Part shown: piece after piece, positions 48,190 through 57,592 of the stretch
Numbering within the stretch: position 1 is the stretch's first letter
Layout of the letters: the number at the start of each line of letters is the position of its first letter
NCBI RefSeq assembly: GCF_014197245.1
Contig: NZ_JACIFF010000001.1
Location: 248,001-312,000 of the forward strand
From: Neolewinella aquimaris
Lineage (GTDB): Bacteria > Bacteroidota > Bacteroidia > Chitinophagales > Saprospiraceae
Length of the DNA: 64,000 nt
Direction: 5' to 3'
The notes under the pieces: generated by a model
What the model was told of the DNA's origin: nothing
The model's database searches: none
What the model saw: only the letters and a program-made list of their open reading frames with translations
Made by a program: the position numbers and the translations under genes

Positions 48190-48699
48190 ATGCTTAGACT
48201 TTCGCTATTCCTGCTCCTGCTGTATTCCTGCTCGGATCAGCCGCCCACTACCCCGGAGACCCGACCCGTCGAAAATCCCAACGCCGGCAACACCGCCATC
48301 TACGACGTCGATGCCGATGACCCGTATGAGATTGGCGACGGCGCGTTTATGGAGATGCGGCCCGGCGGCGACCTCGCACCGTTTTCCCGCGAACTGGAAC
48401 AGGGGGATGCGGGCCACTTTTACATTAAGGGAAGGCGCGGCGATCGCCTCGGCTACTTGATCGCCGTGGAGGAGTCAAAGATCGGGAGTATTCACCTTAC
48501 TTCTACGGACGTAGTGACGCGCGACGGTTTACGGGTGGGCAACACCTTTGCGGAGTTGGTGGAGCGAATCGGGAAACCCGATGCGATCGAGCAGGAGGGA
48601 GGCCGGGCTTGCGCGCGCAAAGATCGCCTGGCCTACTGCCTGGACGCAACGGATGTGTTGGACTCGGCCCGGGTAGTCGAGATCGTCATTCTACCCTAG
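48190..48699 (+). CDS. Small lipoprotein, DUF1131-like
   Basis: A 169-residue exported lipoprotein: signal LSLFLLLLYSC with lipidated Cys14, a Pro/Thr-rich linker, then a compact domain. The segment LGYLIAVEESKIGSIHLTSTDVVTRDGLRVGNTFAELVERIG resembles the DUF1131/YfeY type, in which G-x-x-V-G-x-T-(F/Y) is typical; this is pattern similarity, not a search result. Two Cys in the C-terminus (ACARK...AYCLD) may form a disulfide. The ATG at 48190 is preferred over the GTG at 48139, which would put 17 polar residues before the signal. It follows the PKD gene by 55 nt. Confidence 0.75.
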   Translation: MLRLSLFLLLLYSCSDQPPTTPETRPVENPNAGNTAIYDVDADDPYEIGDGAFMEMRPGGDLAPFSRELEQGDAGHFYIKGRRGDRLGYLIAVEESKIGSIHLTSTDVVTRDGLRVGNTFAELVERIGKPDAIEQEGGRACARKDRLAYCLDATDVLDSARVVEIVILP

Positions 48700-48704
48700 G
48701 GCGG

Positions 48705-49301
48705 ATGGAGCTTGCGATCCTCATGCTGGCCGCCGGCAGTTCTACCCGCATGGGACGGCCGAAACAATTGCTTCCCTGGCGGGGAGAAACCCTGCTCCGC
48801 CATACTATCCAACGTACGGAACCGATCGCCGCAACCGCTAGGTTCGTAATGCTGGGTGCGCACCGGGAAGAGATTGAGCGCAGTATTAAAGACCTGAAGA
48901 TCAATATACTCTACCATCAGAATTACAGCGAAGGTTTAGGTTCAACCATCAGTTCGGGCGTGAGGCAAATCGTTAACAGTGGTAGGTTTACCCACCTGCT
49001 CATCGCCCTCGGGGACCAGCCCGGTGTAGAAACCCGCTACCTGCAGCAGGTGGTTGACGCGGCGGCGCGGGCACCGACACGGTTCATCGCGACTGCCTAC
49101 GGAGAACACAGCGGTGTGCCGGCACTTTTTCCCGCGGCTTATTTTCCCGATCTTATCGCACTGGACGGGGACGCGGGAGCCGGCCAAATTTTAAAAGCAA
49201 ACCCCTCCGGTGTCCTCCGCCTACACCCTCCCGCACCCATTTTTGACATAGACACCCCGGAAGATTACCGACGCCATGAAGGAGATCAGGAACATCGTTG
49301 A
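48705..49301 (+). CDS. MobA-like nucleotidyltransferase (molybdenum cofactor)
   Basis: A 198-residue cytosolic NTP-transferase like MobA/MocA, which attaches GMP or CMP to molybdopterin. The N-terminal signature L-x-x-G-x-S-x-R-M-G-x-x-K is present (MLAAGSSTRMGRPKQLLPW, about 7-25), with LIALGDQPGV for the metal-site Asp and the C-terminal FDIDTPEDYRRH. It starts 5 nt after the lipoprotein stop. Its end overlaps the XdhC start by 26 nt (49276-49301), so the two are translationally linked. With XdhC next door, the CTP-using MocA type (cofactor for xanthine dehydrogenase-family enzymes) is the better guess. Confidence 0.88.
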   Translation: MELAILMLAAGSSTRMGRPKQLLPWRGETLLRHTIQRTEPIAATARFVMLGAHREEIERSIKDLKINILYHQNYSEGLGSTISSGVRQIVNSGRFTHLLIALGDQPGVETRYLQQVVDAAARAPTRFIATAYGEHSGVPALFPAAYFPDLIALDGDAGAGQILKANPSGVLRLHPPAPIFDIDTPEDYRRHEGDQEHR

Positions 49302-50334
49302 ATTATACGACAAGTTTAGGCTCGATGGCACCGCCTGCGCACTGGCCACCGTCGTAAGTGTAGAGGGCTCTTCCTATCGACGCATCGGCGCTCGCCTCCT
49401 CGTCGGGGCGGACGGACGGTACACCGGTGGCATCAGCGGCGGCTGTTTGGAGGGGGACGCACTCCGCCGTGCCCAGCGCGCCATCTATCAAGGCATGCCC
49501 AGCAAACGCGTGTACGATACCCTGGAAGGGGAGGACCGTGAGATCGGCATCGGTCTCGGCTGCAACGGCCGCATCGAAGTGCTGTTCGTGCCGCTGGACT
49601 TTGGGAATAGTAACAATCAGATTGAGATACTACGCGTACGGCTCGACACCCGTGTTCCCCTCCTGCTGGTCCAGACCGTAACCGTGCCGGCAGGCGAAGC
49701 GCTCGACGGGAAATTACAGGAAGTGCCCCTACATTCCGTCGACTTACCACTCGGTAGGTCACGGGTGCACGGGTATACGGATGCCAGTGGCCGGAGGTAC
49801 GAACGCCTTTACGAACTACTGCGACCCGAGCTTCACCTCATCGTCGTTGGTGACAATTACGACATACCGCCCCTCGTCACCACCGCCCTCCACCTGGGTT
49901 GGAAGATCAGTGTGATCGGGCAGAGAAGGAAATTTACCGCCACCCTTTCTTCCGTTGCCCGCAAGCTGTACGATTACGGAGAGGCATCCGCGCTGACCGT
50001 CGATGAGTACACCGCTGTAGCCTGTATGTCCCACGATTTCGACCGCGATACCCAGATGATCGAACACTTTCTGCCACAGTCTCCTCCCTACCTGGGTATC
50101 CTCGGGCCCCGTAAGCGAACCATCAAACTGGATGGAGTGCTTCGCCAGAACGGAGAACTTCGGCTCCTCGACTACAACTGTCTGTATTCACCCATTGGGC
50201 TCGACATCGGAGCCGAAACGCCCGAGGAGATCGCCATGTCGGTCGTTGCGGAGATCATTTCCGTCTTCCGTGATCGGTCGGGTGCTTCCCTTCGCCACAG
50301 GCCGGGCACCATCCACCAGCGGGTAGGGGAGTAA
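49276..50334 (+). CDS. XdhC/CoxI family protein
   Basis: XdhC proteins bind the molybdenum cofactor, promote its sulfuration and insert it into xanthine dehydrogenase/aldehyde oxidase-type enzymes. The 352 residues start with the XdhC/CoxI domain (ACALATVVSVEGSSYRRIGARLLV, GGISGGCLEGD, IGIGLGCNGRIEVLF). The C-terminal Rossmann domain starts near residue 180 (LHLIVVGDNYDIPPLV) and contains LGILGPRKR and IGLDIGAETPEEIAMSVVAEI. It overlaps the MobA-like gene. No molybdo-hydroxylase subunit is in the window, so its client enzyme lies elsewhere. Confidence 0.92.
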   Translation: MKEIRNIVELYDKFRLDGTACALATVVSVEGSSYRRIGARLLVGADGRYTGGISGGCLEGDALRRAQRAIYQGMPSKRVYDTLEGEDREIGIGLGCNGRIEVLFVPLDFGNSNNQIEILRVRLDTRVPLLLVQTVTVPAGEALDGKLQEVPLHSVDLPLGRSRVHGYTDASGRRYERLYELLRPELHLIVVGDNYDIPPLVTTALHLGWKISVIGQRRKFTATLSSVARKLYDYGEASALTVDEYTAVACMSHDFDRDTQMIEHFLPQSPPYLGILGPRKRTIKLDGVLRQNGELRLLDYNCLYSPIGLDIGAETPEEIAMSVVAEIISVFRDRSGASLRHRPGTIHQRVGE

Positions 50335-50341
50335 GCCCGGT

Positions 50342-52414
50342 CTATTCTTCCAGTTCCAGCTGCTCGGCGACCAGTGTGCGTTTGATCAGGTGGTAGGTCT
50401 CTTCCTGGCTGCGAATGGATAGATCGCTCCCTCCGCGGTAGTAGGTATTGCCCTGTTGATCGCTCAGTAGGCGGGCCTTTACGTTATCGGCGAGCTGGAT
50501 GTCCAGGATCTCAAAGATTTTGTCCTTCAACTCTTCGTCGTAGACCGGGAAGGTGGTTTCCACGCGGTGGCTCAGGTTGCGCGTCATGAAGTCGGCCGAG
50601 GAGAGGTACACCAGTTCCTCACCGGAATGGTGGAAGTGGAATACCCGGGCGTGTTCGAGGTAGCGGTCGACAATGCTGATGCCGTGAATATTCTCACTGT
50701 ACCCCTTCCGACCGGGAACCAGGCAACAGATGCCACGCACGATAAGGTTGATCTTGACACCTGCCCGACTGGCGCGGTACAGCCGCTCGATCATGGGCTC
50801 GTCCTGGAGGCTGTTCATCTTGAGGGTCATGGCGGCCTGCCTTCCGGCTTCGGCTTCGGCGATCTCGTGGTCGATGAGTTCCTCCAGCCCGCTGCGCAGG
50901 TTAAACTGTCCGACCATCAGGTGCTGAAAGGGCTGATCCGGTATCATCACGTTTTCCAGAAAACTGAAAATTCGGGAGACCTCACTGGTTATACGGGGGT
51001 CGGAGGTGAACAGTCCGAAGTCGCTGTAAATCTTTGCCGTATCCTCGTGAAAGTTGCCGGTGGAGAGGTAGTTGTAAATCTGTTCATCACCATCCTCTAC
51101 CCGGCGGACCAGCGCCAGCTTCGAATGGACTTTCACCCCCGGAAAACTGTAGTGTACGTGTACGCCCGCCTCCTCCAGTTTTTCTCCCCACCGCAGGTTG
51201 GCCTCCTCGTCGAAGCGTGCCTTCACCTCGATGAATACGCTTACCTGCTTACCCAGGGTCACCGCCCGCATCAGGGCCTGCATAATGCGCGACTTGCGGG
51301 CCACGCGGTACTGCACGATCTTGATGTGAGAGACCGCCGGATCTTCGGCCGCCCGCTCGAAGAAGAGGACGACGGATTCGTACCGGTGGTAAGGATAGAC
51401 CAGTAGGTGATCCCGCTCCCGGATGGCGGCCCAGTAGTCGGAGGATTCCTCCAGTGCGGGGTAGGGCAGGGGCGGCTGGGGAGGATTCTGCAGCTTCGTC
51501 ATCCCAAAGGTCGGGAAGCTGAAAAAGTCAAAGTTGTTGTGGTACCGGCCCTCCGCCAGAATATCGTAGCGGTCGAGTTCGAAGGTGTCTTCGAGGTACT
51601 CCCGCAGTTCGGTTGGCATTGTGCGGTCGTAAACGAAGCGACTCGCGGGGCCGACGTGACGGCGATTAAGGCTGGTCTTAATTTTTGCGAGCAGGTCTCC
51701 CGAGAACTCATCGTCAATGTAGAGTTCCGCATCCCGGGTCAGTTTGATGCTGAAGGTATCCTCGATGTCGTAGCCGGGAAACATCCACGATACGGAGTGT
51801 CGAACGATGTCGTCCAGCATGATGAGGTTATGCACTCCGTCCTTTCCCGGCAATTCAATGAAGCGGGGCAGGTGGTCGCTCGGAATCTTGACGATCGCGT
51901 AGCTCGTCTTGCCCTTTACCTTATCTTTCATGTAAATCGACAGGTACAACTGGGCGTTGTTCAGGAAGGGACGTACCATGTCCTTAATCAATAATACGGG
52001 CTGCACGTAGGGGAGCATGTACTCCCGGAAGTAGCTTTCCACGTACGTCCGGTCTTCTTCCGTCAGGTCCAGGCGACGCTTGAGGGTAATTCCGTTCTTG
52101 GCGAGTTGGGGGATGATCTTTTTCTCGAAGATGCGGCTGAATTCAACCTGCTGGCGGTTGACGATCCGCTGGATGGTGCGGACGGTTTGCTTCGGGCTGA
52201 TGTCGAGTTCCCGTTTGGTTTTCTTGTTTACCCGCAGCAAGTTGCGGTGGTTGGCCATCCGTACCCGAAAGAATTCATCCAGGTTGGAGGAATAAATGGC
52301 CAAAAACTTCAATCGCTCGAATAGGGGTAGGCTCGGGTCTTTCGCTTCCTGAAGCACCCGGTGGTTGAAGGAAAGCCAACTGATGTCGCGGGGTATGGCC
52401 GGATAATCTTTCAT
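50342..52414 (-). CDS. ppk1: Polyphosphate kinase 1
   Basis: PPK1 makes inorganic polyphosphate from ATP, usually at the membrane. The 690 residues match the family length. The N-terminal domain has RDISWLSFNHRVLQEA and SNLDEFFRVRMA. The core has the autophosphorylated-His region (KVHSKLALVRR, in FPGVKVHSKL) and the second catalytic His in YLEHARVFHF, followed by YLSSADFMTRNLSHRVE. The start is taken at ATG 52414 (MKDYPAIPRDISW); an ATG at 52438 would add eight residues. Longer frames run into the DUF72 gene just upstream, with which it is probably cotranscribed. Confidence 0.96.
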   Translation of the reverse strand: MKDYPAIPRDISWLSFNHRVLQEAKDPSLPLFERLKFLAIYSSNLDEFFRVRMANHRNLLRVNKKTKRELDISPKQTVRTIQRIVNRQQVEFSRIFEKKIIPQLAKNGITLKRRLDLTEEDRTYVESYFREYMLPYVQPVLLIKDMVRPFLNNAQLYLSIYMKDKVKGKTSYAIVKIPSDHLPRFIELPGKDGVHNLIMLDDIVRHSVSWMFPGYDIEDTFSIKLTRDAELYIDDEFSGDLLAKIKTSLNRRHVGPASRFVYDRTMPTELREYLEDTFELDRYDILAEGRYHNNFDFFSFPTFGMTKLQNPPQPPLPYPALEESSDYWAAIRERDHLLVYPYHRYESVVLFFERAAEDPAVSHIKIVQYRVARKSRIMQALMRAVTLGKQVSVFIEVKARFDEEANLRWGEKLEEAGVHVHYSFPGVKVHSKLALVRRVEDGDEQIYNYLSTGNFHEDTAKIYSDFGLFTSDPRITSEVSRIFSFLENVMIPDQPFQHLMVGQFNLRSGLEELIDHEIAEAEAGRQAAMTLKMNSLQDEPMIERLYRASRAGVKINLIVRGICCLVPGRKGYSENIHGISIVDRYLEHARVFHFHHSGEELVYLSSADFMTRNLSHRVETTFPVYDEELKDKIFEILDIQLADNVKARLLSDQQGNTYYRGGSDLSIRSQEETYHLIKRTLVAEQLELEE

Positions 52415-52443
52415 AATATTGGGTAGGGATAAAACCATCGGGG

Positions 52444-53352
52444 TTAAAAAAGGCGCATTTGCTCCGGGCCGCGGTGGGGCGACGGTCCCCGGGTTTCGGC
52501 AAACCCCAAACCCGCAAGGTGATTGGCAAACCAGGCGGAAGCATCGGGGGCCAGAACATTCTCCGGCTCGTGGGGAAAGATAAAAGATTCCGGCAGATTC
52601 CATTCCCGGAGCTTTTCGGCCCACTGCGCCAGGCGGGTAAAGTCGCTGTCGATCAATCCGTTGCCCACAAACCGGATCATGGTGCGTGGTGCGGTCACGT
52701 AGCCGTGTAGCACATCCCGCCTGCCGGCTACGTCGGTAATCACGGCCGCGACTCCCCGGGCGGCAAGGGCATCCATCAGGGATTCGGTTTTGAAGGGATC
52801 GGCAAACCAGCTCTCGTGACGAACCTCCAGGGCCAGGGGAAGCAGACGGGGCCAGCGGTCCAGAAAGTGTTCTACCACGGGGAGGCGGTCCGCGCCGAAG
52901 TAAGGGGGCAATTGAATGAAGGCACACCCCATTTTCTCCTTCAGGCCGTCGAGCGCGGCTACGAAAAGTTGAAGCGCATCGGAGCCCGCCCCGAGGTCGT
53001 TGACGTGGCTGATGGATTTGGGCAATTTTGGACAGTACCTAAAGTCGGCCGGTACGGCGGCATACCAATTCGCGATGGTATCGGCCGTCGGGATGCGGTA
53101 ATGCGTGGTGTTGAGCTCAATGGTATTGAATTGCTCGCCGTAGTGGGAGAGGTAATCCTTTGTTTTGGTCCCGGCGGGATACCACTTACCCACCCATTCC
53201 TTCATACTCCAGCCGGTCGCACCGATGTACACCTGCGGCCTGCCCTGTCCCGCCCCCAGCTCGTAGCGGTCAAGCCGGGCGGGGTTGGCGAGCGGCTCGA
53301 CCGGTAGTTGGTAGTCGATCGCAGCGGGGTCTGGAATCTGGCCAAATTTCAT
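52444..53352 (-). CDS. DUF72 domain protein
   Basis: A 302-residue cytosolic TIM-barrel-like protein of the DUF72 (YecE) family, whose biochemical role is unknown. Family marks are YIGATGWSMKEWVGKWYP, FNTIELNTTHYRIP, FRYCPKLPKSISH, LPPYFGAD, ALEVRHESWF and MIRFVGNGL. It begins at ATG 53352 and is followed 30 nt later by ppk1. There is an N-terminal extension of about 40 residues before the barrel. I see no catalytic assignment. Confidence 0.9.
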   Translation of the reverse strand: MKFGQIPDPAAIDYQLPVEPLANPARLDRYELGAGQGRPQVYIGATGWSMKEWVGKWYPAGTKTKDYLSHYGEQFNTIELNTTHYRIPTADTIANWYAAVPADFRYCPKLPKSISHVNDLGAGSDALQLFVAALDGLKEKMGCAFIQLPPYFGADRLPVVEHFLDRWPRLLPLALEVRHESWFADPFKTESLMDALAARGVAAVITDVAGRRDVLHGYVTAPRTMIRFVGNGLIDSDFTRLAQWAEKLREWNLPESFIFPHEPENVLAPDASAWFANHLAGLGFAETRGPSPHRGPEQMRLF

Positions 53353-53551
53353 ACCACCTAATACGTACCTACGGGACTCAGGGTTGGAATAATTGCCCGA
53401 AATGCCGGCACTTTGCCGCTCACCTTGCTCCCGCGCGCGCCGCCCCGAAAATCCTTTGACTTACTACACAATTACATATTCAAGTGTCCGTTATTTTTCT
53501 GAAGGATCATCAAAACGAAGAATATCTTCGATTGATTTTATCTCCTTGCCC

Positions 53552-53567
53552 GGCTGATTGGTCAGCC
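53552..53567 (+). other. Small hairpin before the first DUF3857 gene
   Basis: GGCTGA-TTGG-TCAGCC ends 16 nt before the ATG at 53584. It could modulate translation. In the rest of the 230-nt gap 53353-53583 I see no clear promoter box. Confidence 0.35.
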
Positions 53568-53583
53568 ACTTATTCCGCTGTTT

Positions 53584-55587
53584 ATGAAGGTCACCCGCCT
53601 TTTATTCCTGCTGCTCGTGGTAGGAATACACCCCCTTGCGGCCCAGTACGAAAAGGGGCTCGAATTTGGCCGCGTGTCAAAGGAGGACCGACAGCTCACT
53701 ACGGTACCGGGCGATTCTACCGCATCCGCTTACGTACTGTACGACCACCTCGATCTCGCGTACCGGTACAACGATACCGATGGTCCTTCGCTGTTTGAAA
53801 CCCACCACCGCCGCGTGAAGCTGCTTAAGCCGGCTTCTTTCGATTTGGCAAACGTAAGCCTGCACTACGATCGCGATCATCAGTCCATCGATAACTTACG
53901 GGCCGTGATCCACTTGCCCGACGGCGGCACCATTCAACTACGTGATACGGACTTCGTCAGCGACCGCGACTCGGACGGCCGTGCCACCGTAAAGTTTACC
54001 TTTCCGCGCGTAGTTGCCGGAGCGATCATCGAGTACACCTATTCGCGGAGCCAGGAGTCGATTCTCTCGCCCACGGTGTACTACTTCCAGGAATCCATCC
54101 CCGTACGGTGGGCGGAGTACACGGCACTCATCCCGCCGTATTATCAGTACATGAGTCTTGCCAACCCGGCACAGTACCACCTGAAGGAAGCCAAGCTGTC
54201 GCTTGCCGAGTTCGGTCCCAGCTTCGGGGTGGTTACTTACGGTTCCCGGGTAAATGGAATCGAACACAGCGAGCTTAGGTGGGTGATGAAAGACCTGGCC
54301 GCCTTCGAACGGCAACCGTATACCAATAATGCCGAGGACTACATCCCGCGCATCCGGTTGCAATTGCAGAAGGTCCAGTATCCGGGGGAGGGCCCACGAC
54401 CCATTTTCAGCGACTGGGAGGAAACGGTGAACAGCCTGCACGACCGCCAGGACTTCGGCCGGTATTACCGGAAAAAGGGCAATTACGCAAAGCTCTGGAA
54501 GGCCGCCGAGGACGCCATCGCCGCAGCGGGCAGCGACCGGGAAAAAATCGAGGCGGCCTACCGCTTCGTGATCGATCGACTGTCGTGGAACGGCAACTAC
54601 GGTGTTCTCGCCTCCGCCAGCCCGAATGCGGTGCTCGACGACGGGACCGGCAACAGCGCCGACCTCAACATCTGCCTGCTCGCTCTGCTCAATGAGGCCG
54701 GCATCACCGCCCACCCCTTGCTGGTGTCCCTGAGAAACAGCGGTGCCCCGATCGAAGTATACCCCGTGGTCAATCAGTTCGATCACCTCATGGTGTATAC
54801 CGAACTGGGCGGGCAGCCCTTTCTGCTGGACGCCAACGACCCCGATCGCCCCGCCGGGCTGCCCCGCGTAGCGGCCCTCAATCACCGCGGCTGGGTGGCT
54901 GATCCCGATCGGCCGCGCTGGATCGACATCGATGTCCCCGCCGCCCGCCGGATCGTGATGCAGGAAATTTCGGTAACGGAAGACGGCACCGCCAGCGTAG
55001 CCCTCCGCAGCCGGTTGGAAAGCTATTTTGCTTTTTCCGCGCGCAGCGAGTTGCGCAACGCCAAGACCCCCGCCGAAGCTCCCCTGGCAGCCGAAATCAT
55101 CGCCCGCTTTCCGGAAGCCGAAGTGACAATGCCGGGTACCGTCGCCGCTAGCGATGTACCAACCGCCCCGCTGGATTATTCCCTGAAACTGCGCATCCCA
55201 TCAGCGGCAACGGCAGTTAACGACTACCTCTACGTACAGCCCCTCCTGTTGTCGGTACTCGACGATGAGCTCGATGACGTGGAAAGGCGTCTGTATCCGA
55301 TCGACTTTGAATTTCCCTGGGAGCAGCGCTTCATCGTCAATATTCGCGTACCCGAGGGCTACGTCCTCGACGAAACGCCTCCCGCTCTAAAGGTGCGTGC
55401 CGAAGACGGCAGCATGGAGGGCACTTACGCCACCAACGTGATGGTGGATGGGGCAGTGACCCTAATCTTCAACGTCAGCCTGACCCGCACCTTTTACCCC
55501 GCCGACCAATACACCGGACTCCGCGATATGTATCGCCGAATTATTGAATTACAAAACTCCCCCCTGGTTTTCAGGCGGGAACACTAA
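53584..55587 (+). CDS. DUF3857/transglutaminase-like exported protein (Cys replaced)
   Basis: A 667-residue exported protein. A signal peptide (1-21, ending PLAAQ) is followed by an N-terminal DUF3857 beta domain (about 45-260, with RRVKLLKP, LPDGGTIQL and GAIIEYTYS). A transglutaminase-like fold follows (about 300-430), then a C-terminal DUF3858-like beta domain. Where the catalytic Cys of a transglutaminase would sit the sequence reads GNSADLN (Ser358), although the His/Asp part (FDHLMVYTELGGQPFLLDAND) is kept. It is therefore probably a non-catalytic or altered member. It is the first of three neighbouring paralogs; the second is a close relative. Confidence 0.9.
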   Translation: MKVTRLLFLLLVVGIHPLAAQYEKGLEFGRVSKEDRQLTTVPGDSTASAYVLYDHLDLAYRYNDTDGPSLFETHHRRVKLLKPASFDLANVSLHYDRDHQSIDNLRAVIHLPDGGTIQLRDTDFVSDRDSDGRATVKFTFPRVVAGAIIEYTYSRSQESILSPTVYYFQESIPVRWAEYTALIPPYYQYMSLANPAQYHLKEAKLSLAEFGPSFGVVTYGSRVNGIEHSELRWVMKDLAAFERQPYTNNAEDYIPRIRLQLQKVQYPGEGPRPIFSDWEETVNSLHDRQDFGRYYRKKGNYAKLWKAAEDAIAAAGSDREKIEAAYRFVIDRLSWNGNYGVLASASPNAVLDDGTGNSADLNICLLALLNEAGITAHPLLVSLRNSGAPIEVYPVVNQFDHLMVYTELGGQPFLLDANDPDRPAGLPRVAALNHRGWVADPDRPRWIDIDVPAARRIVMQEISVTEDGTASVALRSRLESYFAFSARSELRNAKTPAEAPLAAEIIARFPEAEVTMPGTVAASDVPTAPLDYSLKLRIPSAATAVNDYLYVQPLLLSVLDDELDDVERRLYPIDFEFPWEQRFIVNIRVPEGYVLDETPPALKVRAEDGSMEGTYATNVMVDGAVTLIFNVSLTRTFYPADQYTGLRDMYRRIIELQNSPLVFRREH

Positions 55588-55594
55588 GTCACCT

Positions 55595-57592
55595 ATGCAC
55601 CACCCATTCACCCTCGCTTTTAGTATTCTATTCCTGTTTGCCACCAATTTATCCGCTCAGTACGAAGACGGACTCAAGTTCGGAAAGATCACCGACGAAG
55701 ACCGGCAGCTGCTGCTGGTCCCCGGCGATTCCGCTGCCGCCGCCTACGTGCTCTACGACAAACTCGACCTGAGCTTCGATTTTTTACCGGATAAGGGCCC
55801 GGTTCTAAAGGAATCGTTTCATCGTCGGGTCAAGCTGCTCAAACCGTCCAGCTTCGATCGCGCCAACATCACCCTTCGCTACGACCGATCCTTCCAGAGC
55901 CTAGGTAACCTGGATGCACAGGTGCACCTTCCCGACGGGACGACCATCAAACTGCGCGGCGGTGATTTCGTGCGGGAGAAGGGTGACGACCGGAAGGAAA
56001 CGATGAAGTTTACCTTTCCCCAGATCACCCCGGGCGCGGTGATCGAGTATCGGTATACCCTTTCGACCGAGAGCATTCTGACGCCCACCAATTACGTGTT
56101 TCAGGAAGACATCCCCGTGCGTTGGGCGGAGTATACCGCTCGCATCCCTAAATACTATTCCTACTTGAGTCTGGGTATGCACGGCAACTACCACATTCGG
56201 GAGGTCGAGCAGCGACCGTTGCGCTGGAGTCCGGTTGCCCTACGGGGACTCAGCAACGAGCAAATGATCATGCACTCCGATATGCGTTTCGTAATGAAGG
56301 ACATCGTACCCTTCAAGCACCAACCATACACCAACAACCTGCGCGACTACCTCCCCCGGGTGCGCCTGCAGCTGCAGTCCGTACAGTATCCGCAGTCAAT
56401 GGTTCAGCCCGTGCTCAAGGATTGGCACGCCGTCGCGAATGAACTCGACGAACTCCGCAACTTCGGACGTGCCTACCAGGTAAAGGGGAACTACAACCAG
56501 TTGTGGAAGGCAGCCGGCCCAACGGTCATGGCCGCCGAATCGCCCAGGGAGCGAATCGCCGCCGCCTACTATTTTGTCGCCTCCCGCATTCGCTGGGACG
56601 AACGGTACCACTTTATCGGTTCGGACTCCCCGGACAACATTTTCAAGGCTGGCGTGGGAAACAGCGCCGACCTGAATCTTTGCCTACTCGCCCTACTGAA
56701 CGAGGCGGGCATCGACGCCCAGCCGATGCTGGTCTCCCTGCGCGACGGCGGAGTACCGATCGAAGTGTATCCGCTGGTCGATCAGTTCGATCACCTGATG
56801 GTGTACGCTACGGTCGGAGAAGGCAGTATCCTGCTCGACGCAAACGGTGTAAGCCGTCCTCCCGGCTTGCCGCGTGAGCGGGCTCTGAACCACCGGGGTT
56901 GGATTGCGAGTACGCAGAATCCACGCTGGACCTCGGTAGAGGTGCCGCGTGCCCGCCGGGTGATGCTCTGTGAAATGAGCGTAGACGAAGCGGGCTTGGC
57001 AGAAGTCGACCTAACCGGACGGTTGGAAAGTTACTTCGCCCACTCGGGGCGGCTGCAACTCAAGAAGATGAAGGACGACACGGAAGCACCCATCGCCTCG
57101 GATATCCTTACCCATTTCCCCGAAGCCACCGTCGTGAGTAAGGAAATAATTAGCGGAGGCGATCATTCGGCCCAGCCACTGACCTACAAAGTGCGGATGA
57201 ACGTCGCGGCGGGAATGGCAAGCGACGACTACCTCTACATCCAACCAATTTTGCTCCCCCTGCTTGACGCGGAGTTGGACGATGTGCAGGAGCGGCTTTA
57301 CCCCATTGACTTCCCGTACCCCTGGCGCGAACAGTACATTACCAACGTTACGGTTCCCGAGGGCTATGCGGTGGAAGAACTGCCCGAGTCAATCCGCCTG
57401 CGCTCCGAAGACGGAGGTATGGAAGCCACCTACACCGCAGTTGCCAAACCGGATCGTACCATCACCATCAACTTCTCGGTAGATTTGGACCGTACGGTCT
57501 ACCAGGCCGCCGATTACGCTACGCTGCGGGCCATGTACCGGCGAATCATTGAATTACAGGAGGCAAGCATCGTCCTAAAACGCGCCAAGTAA
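55595..57592 (+). CDS. DUF3857/transglutaminase-like exported protein (Cys replaced), paralog 2
   Basis: A 665-residue close paralog of the preceding gene. A signal peptide (ending NLSAQ) is followed by DGLKFGKITDEDRQLL, matching the previous protein's EKGLEFGRVSKEDRQL. The transglutaminase-like core again has GNSADLNLCLLALLNEAG with Ser instead of Cys, and FDHLMVYATVGEGSILLDAN. The C-terminus ends in MYRRIIELQEASIVLKRAK, like the first gene. The ATG at 55595 lies 7 nt after the previous stop; an in-frame start at 55544 inside that gene would not give a signal peptide. The pair looks like a tandem duplication that has since diverged. Confidence 0.9.
   Translation: MHHPFTLAFSILFLFATNLSAQYEDGLKFGKITDEDRQLLLVPGDSAAAAYVLYDKLDLSFDFLPDKGPVLKESFHRRVKLLKPSSFDRANITLRYDRSFQSLGNLDAQVHLPDGTTIKLRGGDFVREKGDDRKETMKFTFPQITPGAVIEYRYTLSTESILTPTNYVFQEDIPVRWAEYTARIPKYYSYLSLGMHGNYHIREVEQRPLRWSPVALRGLSNEQMIMHSDMRFVMKDIVPFKHQPYTNNLRDYLPRVRLQLQSVQYPQSMVQPVLKDWHAVANELDELRNFGRAYQVKGNYNQLWKAAGPTVMAAESPRERIAAAYYFVASRIRWDERYHFIGSDSPDNIFKAGVGNSADLNLCLLALLNEAGIDAQPMLVSLRDGGVPIEVYPLVDQFDHLMVYATVGEGSILLDANGVSRPPGLPRERALNHRGWIASTQNPRWTSVEVPRARRVMLCEMSVDEAGLAEVDLTGRLESYFAHSGRLQLKKMKDDTEAPIASDILTHFPEATVVSKEIISGGDHSAQPLTYKVRMNVAAGMASDDYLYIQPILLPLLDAELDDVQERLYPIDFPYPWREQYITNVTVPEGYAVEELPESIRLRSEDGGMEATYTAVAKPDRTITINFSVDLDRTVYQAADYATLRAMYRRIIELQEASIVLKRAK

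Noticed and set aside
52415-52927. N-terminal extension of the ppk1 frame
   Set aside because: It overlaps the DUF72 gene in another frame and looks like random Arg/Pro/Gly-rich translation; PPK1 normally begins at RDISW.
53552-53567. Terminator before the DUF3857 genes
   Set aside because: Six-bp stem with no T run, immediately upstream of a start codon; more likely leader structure.
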